Of a DNA stretch of 7,818 bases, positions 4,080-7,818 are shown piece after piece. The stretch comes from an uncultured Campylobacter sp. (lineage in GTDB: Bacteria; Campylobacterota; Campylobacteria; Campylobacterales; Campylobacteraceae). Each line of letters begins with the position of its first letter. Within the stretch, counting starts at the first letter, position 1. The notes under the pieces are model-generated. The model had not been told where the DNA came from. It did no database searches and worked only from the letters and a program-made list of their open reading frames with translations. Where the stretch lies: the NCBI RefSeq assembly GCF_938045465.1, contig NZ_CALIBF010000143.1, forward strand, positions 1-7,818, read 5' to 3'. A program made the position numbers and the translations under genes.

Positions 4080-6824
4080 ATGCAATCAAATATGTTTGAA
4101 AATCAGGAGATCATCGATATCGACGTCGAAGAATCGATCAAGACGAGCTATCTTGATTACTCGATGAGCGTTATCATCGGTCGTGCGCTGCCGGATGCCA
4201 GGGACGGCCTAAAGCCGGTGCATAGGCGAATTTTATATGCGATGAACGATCTTGGCGTGGGCTCTCGCCAGCCTTACAAAAAATCCGCTCGTATCGTAGG
4301 CGACGTCATCGGTAAATACCATCCGCACGGCGATACCGCCGTTTACGACGCGCTCGTGCGAATGGCGCAGAGCTTTTCGATGAGAATTCCTTCCGTGGAC
4401 GGGCAGGGAAACTTCGGATCGATCGACGGCGACGGCGCGGCGGCGATGAGATACACCGAAGCGCGTATGACGCCGCTAGCCGAGGAGCTGCTAAAAGACC
4501 TGGACAAAGAGACGGTCGATTTCGTACCGAACTATGACGAGAGCTTAAACGAGCCCGATGTCTTGCCTGCGCGCGTGCCGAATTTGCTGCTTAACGGCTC
4601 AAGCGGAATCGCCGTTGGAATGGCGACGAATATCCCGCCGCACAGCCTAGATGAGCTTGTGGGCGGTCTTTTGATACTGCTTGAGAATAAAAACGCAAGC
4701 CTAGAGGAGATTATGGGCGAGATCAAAGGTCCCGATTTTCCGACCGGCGGCATAATCTACGGCAAAAAAGGAATCATCGAGGCGTATAAAACGGGCAGAG
4801 GGCGCGTTAAAATTCGCGCTAAAACCCATATCGAAAAAAAGGCTAGTAAAGATGTCATCGTAATCGACGAGCTACCGTATCAAACCAATAAAGCTCGCCT
4901 GATCGAGCAGATCGCAGATCTCGTAAAAGAAAAGCAGATCGAAGGCATCTCCGAGGTGCGCGACGAGAGCGATCGCGACGGAATTCGCGTAGTAATCGAG
5001 CTTAAGCGCGACGCGATGAGCGAGATCGTGCTGAATAATCTATTTAAGCAAACTACGATGGAGGCGACCTTCGGCGTGATAATGCTCGCAATCGACGGCA
5101 AGGAGCCGAAGATTTTCACGCTGATAGAGCTTTTGAAGCTGTTTTTGAACCACAGAAAAACCGTCATCATCCGCCGCACAATTTTTGAGCTTCAAAAAGC
5201 GCGCGCTAGAGCGCACATCTTAGAGGGCTTAAAGATCGCGCTAGATAATATCGACGAAGTGATCGACGTAATTAGAAATTCCGCCGACACCAACGTCGCG
5301 CGCGAAAATTTAATGAGCAGATTCGGCCTCAGCGAGGCGCAATCGGGCGCGATTTTGGATATGAGGCTAAGCCGCCTAACGGGGCTTGAGCGCGAAAAGA
5401 TCGAGGAGGAGCTAAAAGAAATTTTAGCCGAGATAAAGCGGCTTGACGCGATCCTAAAGAGCGAGGAGCTGATTGAGGGGATCATCAAAGATGAGCTTTT
5501 GGAGATCAAGGATAAATTTAAATGCCCGCGCATCACCGAAATCGTCGATGACTACGAGGATATCGACATCGAAGATTTAATCGCGAATGAAAATATGGTC
5601 GTTACGATCACTCACCGCGGCTACATCAAGCGCGTGCCTAGCAAGACTTACGAAAAGCAAAAGCGCGGCGGCAAGGGGCGCGTGGCGGTTACGACGTACG
5701 ATGACGACTTCATCGAGAGCTTTTTTACGTCCAACACCCACGATACGCTTATGTTTATCACCGACCGCGGGCAGCTTTACTGGCTTAAGGTCTATAAAAT
5801 CCCGGAGGGCTCGCGCACCGCAAAGGGCAAAGCGGTAGTAAATTTAATCCAGCTCGGCGCGGACGAAAAGATAATGGCGATCATCCCTACGACCGATTTT
5901 GATCCGAGCAAGTCGCTCATATTTTTCACTCGCAACGGCATCGTAAAACGCACGAATTTAAGCGAATTTAAAAACATCCGCTCACTCGGCATCCGCGCTA
6001 TCAGCCTAGATGATGACGACACTCTCGTAACCGCTCTCATCGCTCCAAACAGCGCCGAGGAGATGCAAAACTACAAAGGAGGCGCTCTAAGCGGCGATGA
6101 TCTGGACGGCGGTGAGGCTGAGGAAGTTTTAGAGCAGACCGAGCAAGATATTTTGGAAGGAAGCGAGAATGAAATTTCAGATGAAATTTCGCAAGGTGAG
6201 GGCGCTCAAGATGGCGAGCCGCAAAGCGCGAACGAAAATATGCTCTTCATCGCTACGAAAAAGGGAATGTGCCTTAAATTTAATCTAAATAAAATTCGCC
6301 AGATGGGGCGCATAGCTCGCGGCGTAAAGGGTATTAAATTTAAAGAAAAAGGCGACGAGGTCATCGGCGCCGCGTTTATTTTAAGCGATATGCAAGAAAT
6401 TTTAAGCGTGAGCCAAAAGGGTATCGGCAAGCGCACGACCGCGAGCGAGTATCGCCTCACAAACCGCGGCGGCAAGGGCGTCATCTGCATGAAGCTCACC
6501 AACCGCACGGGCGAGCTCATCGGCGTCGTGATGGTCGATGAGGAGATGGATCTTATGGCGCTAACCACCAGCGGCAAGATGATCCGCGTCGATATGCAAA
6601 GCATCCGCAAAGCGGGCCGTAACACCAGCGGCGTCATCGTCGTAAATGTCGAGGGCGACGACGTCGTGAGCATCGCGACCTGCCCGAAAGCCGAGGAGGG
6701 CGATGAAGGCGATGAAGGCGAGCTTGCGCAGGATGAAAATTTATTAAATTCAAATTTAGATAGCAAAGATTCGCAGAGCGACGGCCCTAGCGATGAAATT
6801 TTAAAAGGAGGAGAGGATGAGTAG
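4080..6824 (+). CDS. gyrA: DNA gyrase subunit A
   Basis: GyrA cuts and reseals DNA in the A2B2 gyrase that introduces negative supercoils. The 914-residue product has the DNA-gate domain with catalytic Tyr125 in MRYTEARM, a quinolone-pocket region with Thr86 and Asp90 (the unmutated Campylobacter residues), a tower, a coiled-coil arm (about 350-480), and a C-terminal beta-pinwheel (about 500-865). The GyrA box QKRGGKG is at 527-533, and repeated blade motifs (TDRGQL, TRNGIV, TKKGMC, SQKGIG, TTSGKM) mark the other blades. An acidic insert (about 656-720, 20 Asp/Glu, one Lys, no Arg) sits between the third and fourth blades, and an acidic tail follows residue 866. It is about 50 residues longer than C. 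jejuni GyrA, mainly there. AAGGA 5 bases upstream supports ATG at 4080 over ATG at 4092. The last 8 bases overlap asd. Confidence 0.99.
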   Translation: MQSNMFENQEIIDIDVEESIKTSYLDYSMSVIIGRALPDARDGLKPVHRRILYAMNDLGVGSRQPYKKSARIVGDVIGKYHPHGDTAVYDALVRMAQSFSMRIPSVDGQGNFGSIDGDGAAAMRYTEARMTPLAEELLKDLDKETVDFVPNYDESLNEPDVLPARVPNLLLNGSSGIAVGMATNIPPHSLDELVGGLLILLENKNASLEEIMGEIKGPDFPTGGIIYGKKGIIEAYKTGRGRVKIRAKTHIEKKASKDVIVIDELPYQTNKARLIEQIADLVKEKQIEGISEVRDESDRDGIRVVIELKRDAMSEIVLNNLFKQTTMEATFGVIMLAIDGKEPKIFTLIELLKLFLNHRKTVIIRRTIFELQKARARAHILEGLKIALDNIDEVIDVIRNSADTNVARENLMSRFGLSEAQSGAILDMRLSRLTGLEREKIEEELKEILAEIKRLDAILKSEELIEGIIKDELLEIKDKFKCPRITEIVDDYEDIDIEDLIANENMVVTITHRGYIKRVPSKTYEKQKRGGKGRVAVTTYDDDFIESFFTSNTHDTLMFITDRGQLYWLKVYKIPEGSRTAKGKAVVNLIQLGADEKIMAIIPTTDFDPSKSLIFFTRNGIVKRTNLSEFKNIRSLGIRAISLDDDDTLVTALIAPNSAEEMQNYKGGALSGDDLDGGEAEEVLEQTEQDILEGSENEISDEISQGEGAQDGEPQSANENMLFIATKKGMCLKFNLNKIRQMGRIARGVKGIKFKEKGDEVIGAAFILSDMQEILSVSQKGIGKRTTASEYRLTNRGGKGVICMKLTNRTGELIGVVMVDEEMDLMALTTSGKMIRVDMQSIRKAGRNTSGVIVVNVEGDDVVSIATCPKAEEGDEGDEGELAQDENLLNSNLDSKDSQSDGPSDEILKGGEDE
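6701..6719 (+). repeat. 9-bp tandem duplication in the gyrA acidic tail
   Basis: GATGAAGGC occurs twice in succession (6702-6710 and 6711-6719) and encodes DEG-DEG. The perfect match suggests recent slippage or a site that could vary in copy number without shifting frame, lengthening or shortening the acidic tail by three residues. Confidence 0.7.
6803..6811 (+). promoter_or_regulatory. strong asd ribosome-binding site inside gyrA
   Basis: AAAAGGAGG ends 5 bases before the asd ATG at 6817 and lies within the last codons of gyrA (Leu-Lys-Gly-Gly). This is the strongest Shine-Dalgarno match in the window. It supports a start that overlaps the gyrA stop and implies translational coupling. Confidence 0.88.
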
Positions 6825-7818
6825 TTACAATATCGCCATCGTAGGCGCTACCGGCGCCGTAGGCGAGGAGATTTTGCGCGTCTTAGACGAGATGAACTTT
6901 CCCGTAAAGGACATACTGCCGCTTGCAAGCGCAAAGAGCGCGGGCGAGAAGGTGGAATTCCGCGGCAAAGAATACGTCGTGAGGGAGCTAACGGACAGCA
7001 CCTTCGACGAAAACGAGATCGACATCGCGTTTTTTAGCGCGGGCGGCTCCATTTCGGCGCATTACGTGCCATTTGCTGCGGCAAGCGGCGCGGTGGTGAT
7101 CGACAACACGAGCCACTTTCGCATGCAAGAGGACGTCCCGCTCGTCGTGCCTGAGTGCAACCCGCAGGATATAAAGCTATGGGAAGAGACAGGCATAATC
7201 GCTAATCCGAACTGCTCTACCATCCAGATGGTTCAAATTCTTAAGCCGCTTGATGACGCGTTTGATATCGAGCGCGTGGACGTAAGCACCTACCAAGCCG
7301 CCAGCGGCGCGGGCAAAGAGGGTATGGAAGAGCTCGTGTTTCAGCTGCAAAAATTCTTTGAATTTAAGCTTGATGAGTGCAAACCTAAAGTTTTCGCGCA
7401 CCAGCTAGCATTTAACGTCATCCCGCACATCGACGTATTTTTGGACAACGACTACACCAAAGAAGAGATGAAGATGGTGAACGAAACGCAGAAAATTTTG
7501 CATAAAAACTTCGCCGTTTCGGCTACCTGCGTGCGCGTGCCGGTACTTCGCAGCCACAGCGAGGCGATCACGATAAAATTTAAAAAGGATTTCGAGATTA
7601 GCCGCGTGCGCGAAATTTTAAGAAACGCGCCTAGCATCGTGCTTGTAGACGATCCGAGCAAAAACGAATATCCGATGCCGCTGCTTTCGAGCGACACGAA
7701 TGAAACCTACGTCGGCAGGCTTCGCAGGGACAATTTCGACGATAAAATTCTGCATCTTTGGTGCAGCGCCGATCAAATCCGCGTCGGAGCGGCTACGAAC
7801 GCCGTGCGCATCGCGCTT
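6817..7818 (+). CDS. asd: aspartate-semialdehyde dehydrogenase, 3' end outside the window
   Basis: Asd reduces aspartyl phosphate to aspartate semialdehyde with NADPH, the branch-point step to lysine, diaminopimelate, threonine and methionine. The frame is open from ATG 6817 to the window edge (334 codons, no stop). The family is usually about 340-345 residues, so only about ten are missing after NAVRIAL. Motifs: NADP-binding GATGAVG (10-16), phosphate-binding Arg102 in NTSHFRM, catalytic Cys133 in NPNCSTI, Gln160 in YQAASGAG, Arg240, and catalytic His247 in LRSHSE. All key residues are present. It overlaps gyrA by 8 bases in the +1 frame. In C. jejuni asd is near gyrA but, as I recall, separated from it by flgR and two other genes. 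Confidence 0.97.
   Translation, partial: MSSYNIAIVGATGAVGEEILRVLDEMNFPVKDILPLASAKSAGEKVEFRGKEYVVRELTDSTFDENEIDIAFFSAGGSISAHYVPFAAASGAVVIDNTSHFRMQEDVPLVVPECNPQDIKLWEETGIIANPNCSTIQMVQILKPLDDAFDIERVDVSTYQAASGAGKEGMEELVFQLQKFFEFKLDECKPKVFAHQLAFNVIPHIDVFLDNDYTKEEMKMVNETQKILHKNFAVSATCVRVPVLRSHSEAITIKFKKDFEISRVREILRNAPSIVLVDDPSKNEYPMPLLSSDTNETYVGRLRRDNFDDKILHLWCSADQIRVGAATNAVRIAL

Noticed and set aside
4835..4841. Canonical A AAA AAG slippery heptamer in phase in gyrA (codons 252-254)
   Set aside because: A -1 shift would hit TAG almost at once and truncate an essential enzyme in its middle, with no stimulatory elements seen. It encodes a conserved Glu-Lys-Lys, so it is treated as coincidence and as a caution for the dnaX heptamer.
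1..7818. Search for CRISPR arrays, insertion sequences, tRNA or rRNA genes, prophage or defence genes
   Set aside because: There are no regularly spaced identical repeats, transposase-like frames, cloverleaf sequences or integrase motifs. All long frames are accounted for by housekeeping genes.

Overview
The window looks like chromosomal core sequence from a Campylobacter. GyrA follows the Campylobacter jejuni protein almost block for block as I recall it, including an acidic insert in the C-terminal domain. The order lipoprotein, ComF-type gene, gyrA matches the C. jejuni gyrA neighbourhood. Base composition is close to half G+C by eye, far above C. jejuni. No flgR lies between gyrA and asd. 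Together these point to a high-GC, possibly aflagellate species such as C. gracilis; the species call is inference.

Layout: (1) 1-177, the C-terminal tail of an unrecognised plus-strand protein made of short Ser/Gly/Gln/Asn-rich repeats. (2) 178-484, a convergent intergenic stretch with no convincing gene but many AAATTT words and one GC-rich inverted repeat. (3) 485-2782 on the minus strand, dnaX (DNA polymerase III tau/gamma), starting at a TTG and unusually long because of two low-complexity segments. (4) 2783-2874, a divergent promoter region. (5) From 2875 on the plus strand, a tight cluster: YajG/MapA-type lipoprotein, a ComFC/CtsW-type competence phosphoribosyltransferase, gyrA, and asd, which runs off the right edge about ten residues before its expected end. 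The lipoprotein and comFC abut with no gap, gyrA has its own candidate promoter, and asd overlaps the end of gyrA by 8 bases.

The genes are housekeeping: replication (DnaX), supercoiling (GyrA), lysine/threonine/methionine and diaminopimelate synthesis (Asd), an outer-membrane lipoprotein and a natural-transformation protein. None is a new system in itself.

The strongest unexplained signal is in the DNA itself. The palindromic hexamer RAATTY (AAATTT, GAATTT, AAATTC, GAATTC) occurs about 90 times by hand count, where roughly 8-11 would be expected. It appears in all codon phases and in intergenic DNA, and 17 copies sit in 431 bases of the dnaX low-complexity tail. RAATTY is the methylated motif reported to license DNA for natural transformation in C. 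jejuni, and a competence gene lies in this same window. A genome-wide, uptake-sequence-like enrichment is therefore a testable hypothesis.
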